A program made the position numbers and the translations under genes. A stretch of 26,220 nucleotides of DNA, taken from the NCBI GenBank assembly GCA_017940955.1, contig JAGAXP010000132.1, positions 1-26,220 on the forward strand, written 5' to 3'. The notes beneath the pieces are model-generated. The model saw only the letters and a program-made list of their open reading frames with translations, searched no databases and had not been told where the DNA came from. Below are positions 1 through 7,311 of this stretch, piece by piece. The number at the start of each line of letters is the position of its first letter. Within the stretch, counting starts at the first letter, position 1. The stretch is from Oribacterium sp. GTDB lineage: Bacteria; Bacillota_A; Clostridia; Lachnospirales; Lachnospiraceae.

Positions 1-5
1 AACAG

Positions 6-67
6 GTTAGCTGGCTAACAAAGGCAGATGGTATCGAACGTGGAACCTGCGGTGTTAGCTGGCTAAC
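6..67. repeat. Two copies of a 14-bp near-palindrome
   Basis: GTTAGCTGGCTAAC occurs at 6-19 and again at 54-67. Each copy is an inverted repeat (GTTAGC/GCTAAC) around a 2-bp centre. A partial copy (TTAGCTGGCTA) lies near 329-339. The first two copies lie outside the tRNA-derived attachment site, so they probably belong to the chromosomal flank. Function unknown; a protein-binding site or small repeat family is possible. Confidence 0.5.
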
Positions 68-140
68 AGAAATCGAGGGGATTTTATGTAGAGATGAGAA
101 AAGCGGAAAACCAAGAAACCTTGATTTTCCGCGGGATTTC

Positions 141-185
141 TGGCGTCCGCGAGGTGACTCGAACACCCGACCTACCGCTTAGGAG
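141..185 (-). other. 3' half of tRNA-Arg(CCU), candidate integration (att) site
   Basis: Read on the minus strand, 185 to 141 gives an anticodon loop CTCCTAA (anticodon CCT), the 3' anticodon-stem strand GCGGT, a T arm with stem GGGTG/CACCT around loop TTCGAGT, the 3' acceptor strand CGCGGAC, discriminator G and an encoded CCA. Sequence upstream of 185 does not pair as a 5' anticodon stem, and no 5' half is present, so this is not a functional tRNA. Tyrosine integrases of mobile elements commonly use tRNA 3' halves. The orientation predicts host DNA at 1-140, element DNA from 186 rightward, and the intact tRNA gene at the far end of the element, outside the window. Confidence 0.7.
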
Positions 186-445
186 TAGCTCTAATTTCAT
201 ACTCACACGTGACGTCCGATGCCCGCAAATCCTTGATTTTCCAGCATTTCTACGAGTCAGCTTATCGGATTTTCCTAATGAATGATGGCTGATTTTTGCT
301 AATTTCAGACCATCCAATTAGCAAGCAATTAGCTGGCTATGTAAAAACAGGAACGGGGTCAGTGTTCCGAAATTTCCTAACAAATGCTGCCGCATGATGA
401 TTGGTCATACGCGGATTTCGAATTATCCAGTATAGCAACACCAAA

Positions 446-2014
446 TTACCTCTTATGCGACAGGATTCTCCACCTGCCTTTTCTGCTAGTTCCCTCATAC
501 TGAAGAATTTTTTCATCTGACAGTTTCCTTAAATGATATTTAACTCCGTCTACAGAGATGCCGATTCCTTCAGCTATTTGTTTTCTCGTTATTTCCGGAT
601 TTGCTTCAATCATCAAAAGAATCTTTTCCCTGGTTGTGTTGGGGGTAGTAAGGGGGGGAATAATGGGGGTAGTTTTTTCTTTATCCCTACCCTCTTTTTC
701 CTTCTCTTCGTTTCGGATTGCAGCAAACTCCTCGTTGATATACGCTGTTACTTGCGTGTAGTCTTTTTCATCTTCCTCACTCGGTTCAAAAACAAGTTTA
801 GGGGAATGATTATCTGACATGGCTTTCTTTGCTCTGCGGATTCCCGAACCATATGATTGAACTAGCTTCAAAGCAAAGAACATTTCCTTCAACTCTTTGT
901 TTAGATACTGTCGATCCGCAAATTCTGTCTTTTCATTCAGATCCTGGATCGTCACCGGCGGAAGCGGGCGATTGTGGTTGATAAATGTCATATGGTCACT
1001 ATACCAATAGATGCCCACATAATCCTTACGGGAATATTCTTTATGAAGAATACAATTAGTCGCCAACTCCGAGAACATGACTTCCGGCCAATTATATACT
1101 ACATGGGTTACATTTGTGATACTGTCGCGTACATTGTAGGATGCCTGGATCTCATCTTTAAAATACCGAATAACCTGCTGCGCCTGAATCCATATCGGAC
1201 CGCTAAATATCCTCGACTCCATCTTATCTGTCCCAACAGCCTCCCGGATAACTTCTACCCACGCATACGGGATAAAATCTGCCGGCCGGTCAGCAAACAT
1301 AAGTACCGCAAAGTTTTTTGCCCGATAGCCACCATATTCACTCTCACTGATCAATCCCATTGACCTGGCCATATCAAGCTTAGATAAGGATCGAATATCC
1401 TCGGCAGCATTCGTTCTTACCAGATACTCTTTCATGTACTCATAATTCAAGTCATCCAATGTAGCAGTATCATTCAACTCAGAGGAGAAATGATAATCCG
1501 CAAACTTCTTCAAGAGTTCAAATTCTTCTCTTTTGTTAGGCTTACGGCTATCTCGTCGAACTCGGATGTATCTTCCAGCCTTAAGATTGATCTTTTTATC
1601 CTTTTCTGCTCGTTCGTCCGTTTCATAAGGGCCATCATTCCCCGGTTCAACCGCAAGAATGATATATTGCCTCTCATCAATTTCATCCTGGATCAATTTA
1701 TACTCTATCCTTGGATGAATATGCGAAAAAAGTGACTTCAAGGTGTTCTCTATCGTTTCAATCTTTGCCTCATCAATTCCTGTTATAGGCCTGACAGGAA
1801 CAGCCTTTTCACCAGTCGCATCGTCATCAACTTCTTCAATACCAATAAAAAGTAAACTTATCTCCCGGTTCATATAATTATTTGCAAAAGCACAAGCTGT
1901 CTTAAGTATTTTATCCTTCATCAAAGCAGATTTTTTGTATTCGATATAGTCATTTTCGACAGCACCGCGCTCAATAATATCATGCGCCATTCTTTGTATA
2001 TCGTCTCGTTTCAT
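446..2014 (-). CDS. Schlafen/AlbA_2-type ATP-binding domain protein with C-terminal winged helix
   Basis: 522 residues. The N-terminal part (about 18-165) has the AlbA_2/Schlafen AAA_4 pattern: IEYKKSA near the start, then ACAFANNY and LLFIGIEE. The middle (about 320-410) resembles an HATPase_c_4-type region (ELATNCILHKEY, then SYGSGIRRA). The C-terminal 60 residues form a helix-turn-helix (ITRKQIAEGIGISVDGVKYH), suited to DNA binding. A hydrophilic lysine/glutamate/proline linker lies between. The start codon overlaps the stop of the upstream gene by 4 bp (ATGA at 2011-2014), so the two are translationally coupled. Such proteins are annotated as transcriptional regulators or defence-associated proteins; the actual activity is unknown. 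It sits at the left edge of the element, a usual cargo position. Confidence 0.75.
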   Translation of the reverse strand: MKRDDIQRMAHDIIERGAVENDYIEYKKSALMKDKILKTACAFANNYMNREISLLFIGIEEVDDDATGEKAVPVRPITGIDEAKIETIENTLKSLFSHIHPRIEYKLIQDEIDERQYIILAVEPGNDGPYETDERAEKDKKINLKAGRYIRVRRDSRKPNKREEFELLKKFADYHFSSELNDTATLDDLNYEYMKEYLVRTNAAEDIRSLSKLDMARSMGLISESEYGGYRAKNFAVLMFADRPADFIPYAWVEVIREAVGTDKMESRIFSGPIWIQAQQVIRYFKDEIQASYNVRDSITNVTHVVYNWPEVMFSELATNCILHKEYSRKDYVGIYWYSDHMTFINHNRPLPPVTIQDLNEKTEFADRQYLNKELKEMFFALKLVQSYGSGIRRAKKAMSDNHSPKLVFEPSEEDEKDYTQVTAYINEEFAAIRNEEKEKEGRDKEKTTPIIPPLTTPNTTREKILLMIEANPEITRKQIAEGIGISVDGVKYHLRKLSDEKILQYEGTSRKGRWRILSHKR

Positions 2015-2628
2015 TTACCTGTCTCCTCACAAATCTCTTTTATATAATCGAAAATCCATGCCGTTGTCCCTTGGGCTTCATCCATCAAGGCTTTCTTTTC
2101 TTCAGAGGATAACTGCTCTCTTAATGTGCTTATGGCCGCCTCATTGACATGAGCCTTACCAAGAGCTCTAATCCCCTGTATGATCAGACCCGTCATGTAA
2201 GAATATCCCGTGGATTCCTTATTTGATGTTCTGCGAAACGAAATATGTATATTATCGTAACTGTATTCTTTATATGGGCCATCACTGACATATTGCCAAA
2301 CCACAGGGACCTGAGTGGACAGTCTTAACATATTCAAGGCTGTATCACCCATAGGTATGATCGACCATCTGTTTTTTCTCGCAATGGCATATGCCACTTT
2401 GGAAGGATCCGCAGTAATCGATTCATTCAGAAGTTTACTAAAGCGGGGTTTATCGTAAATTCCTCTTAAAATCCGACGAATTTTCCCAGCATTAACAAGA
2501 CGAGATAAAGACATATTGATGGCAGCAGTTGGAGCTATATTAACAAAATCAGATGTCACAAAAACACTGCCCAACTGCATTTCATCAATTCTTTCTTCTA
2601 TGAGTGCCTGGAATTTCTTACGACTCAT
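2011..2628 (-). CDS. AbiEi antitoxin-like protein (DUF6088-type)
   Basis: 205 residues. The N-terminal half has a winged-helix pattern: GSVFVTSDFVNIAPTAAINM, then LSRLVNAGKIRRILRGIYDKP. This is the hallmark of AbiEi/DUF6088 antitoxin-like proteins (recognition helix, then the 'GIY' wing). The remainder resembles the AbiEi C-terminal part. The start at 2628 is preceded by GGAGG seven bases upstream. The promoter overlaps an inverted repeat, as expected for an autorepressing antitoxin. The usual AbiEii nucleotidyltransferase partner is absent; its place is taken by the coupled Schlafen-AAA gene. The pair may be an unconventional toxin-antitoxin or defence module. Family assignment rests on sequence pattern only. 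Confidence 0.6.
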   Translation of the reverse strand: MSRKKFQALIEERIDEMQLGSVFVTSDFVNIAPTAAINMSLSRLVNAGKIRRILRGIYDKPRFSKLLNESITADPSKVAYAIARKNRWSIIPMGDTALNMLRLSTQVPVVWQYVSDGPYKEYSYDNIHISFRRTSNKESTGYSYMTGLIIQGIRALGKAHVNEAAISTLREQLSSEEKKALMDEAQGTTAWIFDYIKEICEETGK

Positions 2629-2644
2629 CCTTGCGCCTCCTTTT

Positions 2645-2682
2645 GTTAGAAAAAATATACTCTTTTTCTAACGAAAAGGCAA
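2645..2682 (-). promoter_or_regulatory. Promoter with overlapping inverted-repeat operator for the AbiEi-like gene
   Basis: On the minus strand, -35 TTGCCT (2682-2677) and -10 TATATT (2659-2654) are separated by 17 bp. A perfect 10-bp inverted repeat, GTTAGAAAAA (2645-2654) and TTTTTCTAAC (2663-2672), brackets the -10 box. This is a good position for repression by the downstream winged-helix protein. A GGAGG ribosome site follows before the start at 2628. Confidence 0.6.
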
Positions 2683-2818
2683 TAGAAATAACTGCTTTAG
2701 TTGGGATCATGTATATTCAGGCTTTCTGAAAATCCTATTATAATATCTTTTTTCCTGTCGTCATTGAACCTGTAACTGAGTCACAGACAGTAAAAAAGAA
2801 AGTCAGGTCAAAAAAGCA

Positions 2819-2909
2819 ATATATCTTGGCAATTATTTTTAGATTTGCCAAGATATATGGTTTCTCTGTCGCAGTTTTGTCATTTCCTATTATTTTGGAC
2901 AAAACTGCG
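2819..2909. repeat. Two tandem long perfect inverted repeats
   Basis: ATATATCTTGGCAA (2819-2832) pairs perfectly with 2845-2858 around a 12-nt loop. CGCAGTTTTGTC (2870-2881) pairs perfectly with 2898-2909 around a 16-nt loop. On the minus strand the first hairpin is followed by a run of seven T (about 2810-2816), so it could act as a second terminator behind the integrase operon. The second has no T run. They could also be recombinase-accessory or replication sites; no gene is seen here. Confidence 0.6.
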
Positions 2910-3020
2910 GCTCGGGATAGGATCATCCTGCAGCTATATCGCCGTGATCCTGATGGATCCCATTATAGCCGTGCTCTGGCATCCTATCATTGAAGCTGTA
3001 ATTCAATCGCCAATCATACA

Positions 3021-3066
3021 AAAAAAGAGGGGCAGGCTGACCCGTGCAATCGGTCAAACCTGCCCT
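3021..3066 (-). terminator. Rho-independent terminator downstream of the integrase
   Basis: On the minus strand GGGCAGG (3065-3059) pairs with CCTGCCC (3036-3030). An inner TGACC/GGTCA helix extends the stem, and a run of T at 3026-3021 follows. It lies about 50 bp past the integrase stop codon. Confidence 0.8.
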
Positions 3067-3118
3067 ATGTAGCATATCTTCAGATGAATGTTTGATTCCT
3101 GTACCTGTATGATGATAC

Positions 3119-4507
3119 TCATAAGCTCTGTGCCAGCGACTTCAGGAGCGCCGCCATCTCCGGATTTTTCAAAATACGGATCAGTGCTTCCTGATCGCTT
3201 TCCTGCTTCGATGCTGCCGGTGCGGCTGTCTCCGCAGATTCAGCGTCTGTATCCGTTCCACTCTTTCCAGAGTAGAAGGTTTCTTCAAATCTCTGCGCGT
3301 TCAGCCTGCGGTCATCGTCAATGATGTGAGAGTATACATCCGCTACCATCTTCAGCTGTGCATGCCCGGAATCACCCTGTACTGACTTCATATCGCCGCC
3401 GTTCAGCTTCAGCTTGTAGGTAATACTGGTATGGCGCAGAGAATGGAATACCACCTTCGGGAAACCATTGTCCCGGATCAGCTTGTCAAAGGCTCGGTTG
3501 ATGATCTGGCTTTCGATCGGCCTGCCGTTGGAAGAGCAGAACACCAGGTCAAAGTCCAGAAATTCATCGCCGAACAGTTCCTTTAATTCCTCAATCTCTT
3601 TTCTCCTCTCCCCCAGCATTTCCGCCACTGTTTTGGGAAGAAAGATCCTGCGGACACTGGTTTTGGTCTTCGGCTCTTTCAGAACCAGCCGCGTATGCGT
3701 GCTGGCGAAGGCCGGCGGAAACTTTAAGATCACACCGCGCTCGTCCAGCTTATCCATAGCATCGCGGTTGACCCTCTGCAGCTCCTTATTCACATAGATA
3801 CTGGCCCGGCCAGATGCAATGCTTTCCGGCGCGATGTCTACGCAGTCCCAGGTCAGAGCCAGCATCTCACCCATGCGGAGGGAACAGGAGAAAGCCAGAT
3901 TCAAGGCCAACTTCAGCATGTCATCATCACATACATCCAGTGCCTTGAAAAGTGTTTCCGCCGTCCAGATGTTCCGTGGTACATGCTCCTCTTTCGGGAG
4001 CGTCGCGTTAACTGCCGGATTTTTCGGCATCAGCTCCCACTTCACAGCCTGATTAAAAGCATTCCGCAGGATCTTATGAATTTCACGAATCGTATGCGCA
4101 GTCAGATAATCATTCTTCGGCTGTACATGGTTTACTACAACCGACTTCACTTTCTGCAGGCTTCGATAAAACTGATCCATCACTCTTGTGTTCAGCGCAG
4201 ACAGCTGCATTTCTCCGATCAGGGGCCTTACATAGTTACTCATAAGGTTGCGCCGCGATTCGTATGTAGACATGGCCCAGTTATTTACCCCATAGATGGC
4301 AAAATACTCATCCAAAAGGTCATTGACCGTTTTAGCTGTGGGTATCGTAAATGTCCCATTTTCCTGTTCGCATTCGATCTCTGCCTTTCGCTTCTTTGCT
4401 TCGGCATTGTTGTCGAAGGTTTCCCATTTCTGATGCTTTTTCCCGTTTTCGTCAAAATAGGAATAGACAACGGAATATTTTTTCTTTCGTTTAATGATGG
4501 ATGCCAT
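3119..4507 (-). CDS. int: Tyrosine recombinase (phage/ICE-type integrase)
   Basis: 462 residues. Site-specific recombinase that would integrate and excise the element. It has an N-terminal arm-binding region (about 1-55), a SAM-like core-binding domain (about 60-165) and a catalytic domain. Visible catalytic residues are Arg211 (CSLRMGEMLAL), His355 and Arg358 (FHSLRHTS), His382 (SGHAQ) and the nucleophile Tyr392 (DVYSHI). The set looks complete, so the enzyme is probably active. The start overlaps the upstream excisionase-like gene by 17 bp, which couples their translation. A strong terminator follows. The tRNA-Arg fragment at 141-185 is the likely attachment site. A C-terminal tail of about 60 residues beyond the catalytic domain is variable in this family. 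Confidence 0.93.
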   Translation of the reverse strand: MASIIKRKKKYSVVYSYFDENGKKHQKWETFDNNAEAKKRKAEIECEQENGTFTIPTAKTVNDLLDEYFAIYGVNNWAMSTYESRRNLMSNYVRPLIGEMQLSALNTRVMDQFYRSLQKVKSVVVNHVQPKNDYLTAHTIREIHKILRNAFNQAVKWELMPKNPAVNATLPKEEHVPRNIWTAETLFKALDVCDDDMLKLALNLAFSCSLRMGEMLALTWDCVDIAPESIASGRASIYVNKELQRVNRDAMDKLDERGVILKFPPAFASTHTRLVLKEPKTKTSVRRIFLPKTVAEMLGERRKEIEELKELFGDEFLDFDLVFCSSNGRPIESQIINRAFDKLIRDNGFPKVVFHSLRHTSITYKLKLNGGDMKSVQGDSGHAQLKMVADVYSHIIDDDRRLNAQRFEETFYSGKSGTDTDAESAETAAPAASKQESDQEALIRILKNPEMAALLKSLAQSL

Positions 4508-4739
4508 TTTTTCTCCTTTCCGGCCATTTTCTGGCCTCCTCCGGAGCTACCTTCTTGTAGTGCGACTGGCTTTGATACCATTTTTCAAAACTGTCCTTCA
4601 TGATCCGCATCTTGCCATTGACTTTGGCAACGGTGAACAGTTTCTTTTTGATCAACCAGTAGGTGTCTGTCTTTCCAAGACCAAGAAGCATCCCCATCTG
4701 ACGGGCGGACATACTCGTTGCTTCACGTTTCTCGTTCAT
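4491..4739 (-). CDS. Small HTH protein, excisionase-like
   Basis: 82 residues. The pattern is that of MerR/excisionase-type winged-helix proteins: SARQMGMLLGLGKTDTYWLIKKKL, then GKMRIMKDSFEKWYQSQ. It lies directly upstream of the integrase gene and overlaps it by 17 bp, the standard position of a recombination directionality factor. The start at 4739 has GGAGG eight bases upstream. The C-terminal 20 residues are basic. It could bind attachment-site DNA and bias the integrase toward excision. This role is inferred from context. Confidence 0.75.
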   Translation of the reverse strand: MNEKREATSMSARQMGMLLGLGKTDTYWLIKKKLFTVAKVNGKMRIMKDSFEKWYQSQSHYKKVAPEEARKWPERRKNGIHH

Positions 4740-4800
4740 TTACCCGACCTCCTTTGTCGCTATTGGCTGTTGTCTGCCGTCATCATATCGAACTCCAGTC

Positions 4801-4838
4801 CAAAAATTAAGGATGTCGCCGGCTCTGACGACATCCTT
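4801..4838 (-). terminator. Rho-independent terminator between the small HTH gene and xis-int
   Basis: AAGGATGTCG (4809-4818) pairs perfectly with CGACATCCTT (4829-4838). On the minus strand the hairpin is followed by AATTTTTGG. It lies about 10 bp after the stop of the gene at 4848-5081, so transcripts from upstream would mostly end before xis-int. Readthrough or antitermination could then control excision. Confidence 0.75.
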
Positions 4839-4847
4839 GACAAATCC

Positions 4848-5081
4848 TTATAGCTGTGTATCCAGCCATTCATCGAAACTCCGTTTGGATACCCGGATAT
4901 GGCCACCAATCCGGACACTGCGGAACAGATTCTTTTTCACAAGGTTATAAGCAGAGGAGCGGCTGATATCGAGAATATCCTGTATTTCATCCACGGTGTA
5001 TGTACGTTTTCCGTATTCCGCACCGGAAGCTGCTGTAACTATCGGTTCTCTGTTCATTTCTTCTATCTTTTCCTCAAACAT
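4848..5081 (-). CDS. Small helix-turn-helix (excisionase-family) DNA-binding protein
   Basis: 77 residues. The segment YTVDEIQDILDISRSSAYNLVKKNLFRSVRIGGHIRVSKRSFDEWL (given here only as a description of about residues 29-73) matches the 'helix-turn-helix domain, excisionase family' pattern: an HTH followed by an RIGxxxRV-SFDEWL wing. The start at 5081 lies 3 bp after the stop of the PemK-like toxin gene, and its ribosome site GGAGG lies inside the last toxin codons. The coupling suggests co-expression, and this protein may act as DNA-binding partner or regulator for the toxin, or as a second directionality factor. A strong terminator follows. Confidence 0.75.
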   Translation of the reverse strand: MFEEKIEEMNREPIVTAASGAEYGKRTYTVDEIQDILDISRSSAYNLVKKNLFRSVRIGGHIRVSKRSFDEWLDTQL

Positions 5082-5084
5082 GTG

Positions 5085-5489
5085 TTATTCCTCCGCTTTT
5101 GATAACCCTATCTTAAATTTCCCCGGAATGTGGATCATTCCGAGGCTTACTTTGATTGCCTGATTGATCTCTCTCATATTCTCTGCCGGAACCTTCCCCA
5201 GATATTCCACCACCCGGCATTTGTCGATCGTTCTGATCTGCTCCAGCTGTACTACGGATGCCATCTTCAGCCTGCCGACCGGCGGCAGAGGATAGTGCGT
5301 CGGCTGTCCCTTCTTTTTCTCCTGCGAAGTGATCGTTGCCACGATGATCGTAGAACTGTGCAGATTCCCGGTATTGTTCTGCAGGACCAGCACGGGACGT
5401 TTCCCGCCCTGCTCCGATCCCTTGAACGGATTCAGGTTGGCAAGGTAGAGATCTCCCCGTCGGTAAATCCAGTCTGCTCTCATTCCCAT
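5085..5489 (-). CDS. PemK/MazF-family toxin (mRNA endoribonuclease)
   Basis: 134 residues. The N-terminus IYRRGDLYLANLNPFKGSEQGGKRPVLVLQNN is described here by its key points: the GDLY strand, the GSEQGGKRPVLV loop, and later STIIVATITS. These match MazF/PemK ribosome-independent RNases of the SH3-like fold. Length is a little above the usual 110-120 residues. GGGGG lies six bases before the chosen start. No MazE-like AbrB or ribbon-helix-helix antitoxin gene is seen next to it; the coupled downstream gene encodes an excisionase-family HTH protein instead. It may stabilise the element or be used in an unusual pairing. Confidence 0.85.
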   Translation of the reverse strand: MGMRADWIYRRGDLYLANLNPFKGSEQGGKRPVLVLQNNTGNLHSSTIIVATITSQEKKKGQPTHYPLPPVGRLKMASVVQLEQIRTIDKCRVVEYLGKVPAENMREINQAIKVSLGMIHIPGKFKIGLSKAEE

Positions 5490-5504
5490 CGGCTTCCCCC
5501 GTCA

Positions 5505-6290
5505 TCAGAACTTCATCGGCAGGGCCGCTTTTTTGCTGGAACCGTTATAGATCAGAAGTACCTGATAGGTATACTTCTTAAAGCCCGGCAGATTGGAGGC
5601 CATCGCCTTGCCTTCCCGGTAGATCACCAGCGGGTCTACCCGGCGGCAGCGTCGGACCAGTCTCGTCCGGTCATACTCTCCATAATAGAGATCCACGAAC
5701 CGGAGCATCCCCTGTACCGTCTCCGCACGGAGCGAATCCGGATCACCATCCCAGGCCTCCAGAATGATGGACAGCGCTTCCTTATACCGCTCTGCTCCCA
5801 CCTTATGAAATTCCCGGAAAGCCGTCGCGATACAGGCAAGCCGCTTCTTCCCGCGCTGCTGTCCGTAATCCAGCCGCAGCCCGATGCTCTCCGTTGCCCG
5901 GAAGAACGCTGTCGCTTCCGGGTCTCCGGCAAAGATCAGTGCCCGGATCTTCGCTCCGGCTGTCAGACTGGCCGATGCCCCCGTCTGCTGCGCAAAGAGA
6001 AGCGCCTCATCCGCTTCGGTCAGGCCGTAGTAGACCTTGCACCGGATTGGAAGATCCCTGCCCTTGTTTCGATATTTTCTGGCAGCAATGGTATGCTGGC
6101 CGTCAAATACATAGTAGTGCCCATTCCGGCAGCTCACCTTCGGTTCATTGGCAATCCGCTCATCAAACTCCGCCGCGATCTTATGTACCCGCACCGTATT
6201 CAGTTCCCTCTGGTATGCTTCTCTTGGCACTTCCAGCTGTCTGCTGTTTAATGTGATTTCTCTATAAGTCAGTTCATCCATTTTCATCAT
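5505..6290 (-). CDS. ParB-like protein (DUF6551-type)
   Basis: 261 residues. The N-terminal 100 residues resemble a ParB/Srx fold: a YQRELNTVRVHKIAAEFDE start, then HYYVFDGQHTIAARKYRNKG, in which DGQHT takes the place of the ParB GERR-type motif. The rest is alpha-helical with no recognised domain. The gene begins inside the last codons of the upstream ParB-like gene (17-bp overlap) with AAGGAG just ahead; ATG at 6287 is an alternative start with better spacing. Two ParB-like genes in tandem without a ParA are common on integrative elements. A role in element maintenance or regulation is inferred, not shown. Confidence 0.65.
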   Translation of the reverse strand: MMKMDELTYREITLNSRQLEVPREAYQRELNTVRVHKIAAEFDERIANEPKVSCRNGHYYVFDGQHTIAARKYRNKGRDLPIRCKVYYGLTEADEALLFAQQTGASASLTAGAKIRALIFAGDPEATAFFRATESIGLRLDYGQQRGKKRLACIATAFREFHKVGAERYKEALSIILEAWDGDPDSLRAETVQGMLRFVDLYYGEYDRTRLVRRCRRVDPLVIYREGKAMASNLPGFKKYTYQVLLIYNGSSKKAALPMKF

Positions 6291-7308
6291 CCGGCTCCTT
6301 CCGTATTTTGTTCAGATATTCCATTCCTTCCCAGGCAAGTGCTTTTACCTGTCTGTGGTATTTCTTCTTCCGATAAATCCCTTTATATGTGACAAAGCAG
6401 AGATCCCAGCGGTCCGTCAGCATGTGCAGGGCATCCTGCAGTTCATACAGCATGTCCTCTGCGGTCCCCTGCCCATCTGAAGTGAGCAGGTTGTCAGAGA
6501 TTTCCTGTATGGCCTGCAGCTCCTCGGCCTTTGTGCGGCGGGCTTCACCTGCCACAGATCGGAGAGTATCTTCCTTGCCTGTTCCGCCATCTATCTCTCC
6601 TGCCCGGGCGGTTGCACCGCTGCTATCTGGATTTGCTCCCGGATCCGGACAAGTTTGTGATCGTTTCATCTTTGAAGCAGGAGAAGGATCCTGCAATTCC
6701 CTGGTCAGTTTCTTCCTCTGTTCAGGCTTTGCCTTCCCGATGGCTCGGACGGCCTGATCGCTTCCTTTTAGCTTCCCGGACAGGATCTCGTCTTTTATGC
6801 CGGGGGATACTTCCTCGGCCATATCAACGCCGTGAGCAAATTCTTCCGCACGGCGGACAAACCGTTCACTGGCCCCAACCTCTTTGGCGATCCTCTGGCT
6901 GGTCTTTTCCGAGACAGGTTGGTGGTCATTTTGTCCACTAACCTGTTCTGAAAACTGATTCCTTCCTGTGATATTGGGAATGGAAGCCTTCTCTGCCTCA
7001 TACTGCTTCCCGATCAGGTATTTCCTCTGTTCCGGGGTCAGGTTCCGCCGTCCCAGCTGGTTCTTGCAGATCCAGGCAATTACGGCATACCGATCCGGAA
7101 ATTCCTTCTCGTAGGTCTGATACGGGATCTCCGGATGTTTCTGCACAATGCGGTATCGGTTATGCCCGTCCACGATCACGCCATTCCATATGATCAGGGG
7201 ATTGATGACACTGCCTTCCTCCAGGATGTTCTCCTCCAGCTGCCGGTATTCCTCATCGGTCAGCGGAGGGATCTTTCCGGCAAACTCCGGATCGATTTTC
7301 AAATCCAA
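6274..7308 (-). CDS. ParB/KorB-like DNA-binding protein
   Basis: 344 residues from the start chosen here. A ParB N-terminal domain spans about residues 1-100; INPLIIWNGVIVDGHNRYRI carries the GHNRY nucleotide-binding-type motif (48-52). A KorB-like HTH lies about 130-165 (SQRIAKEVGASERFVRRAEEF). A low-complexity linker and a helical C-terminus follow. I chose TTG at 7308 because AAGGAGGT (7320-7313) is the only strong ribosome site and lies 5 bp upstream. The longer reading back to 7404 has no ribosome site and no ParB homology. No ParA partner is visible. A long structured leader precedes the gene. Confidence 0.75.
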   Translation of the reverse strand: MDLKIDPEFAGKIPPLTDEEYRQLEENILEEGSVINPLIIWNGVIVDGHNRYRIVQKHPEIPYQTYEKEFPDRYAVIAWICKNQLGRRNLTPEQRKYLIGKQYEAEKASIPNITGRNQFSEQVSGQNDHQPVSEKTSQRIAKEVGASERFVRRAEEFAHGVDMAEEVSPGIKDEILSGKLKGSDQAVRAIGKAKPEQRKKLTRELQDPSPASKMKRSQTCPDPGANPDSSGATARAGEIDGGTGKEDTLRSVAGEARRTKAEELQAIQEISDNLLTSDGQGTAEDMLYELQDALHMLTDRWDLCFVTYKGIYRKKKYHRQVKALAWEGMEYLNKIRKEPDDENG

Positions 7309-7311
7309 CCG

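Noticed and set aside
94..285. 63-codon plus-strand frame over the tRNA fragment
   Set aside because: It reads through the antisense of the tRNA 3' half (the common GVRExTRTPDL-like artefact) and has no ribosome site.
2738..2926. 62-codon minus-strand frame
   Set aside because: Made of the two hairpins at 2819-2909; no ribosome site or recognisable domain.
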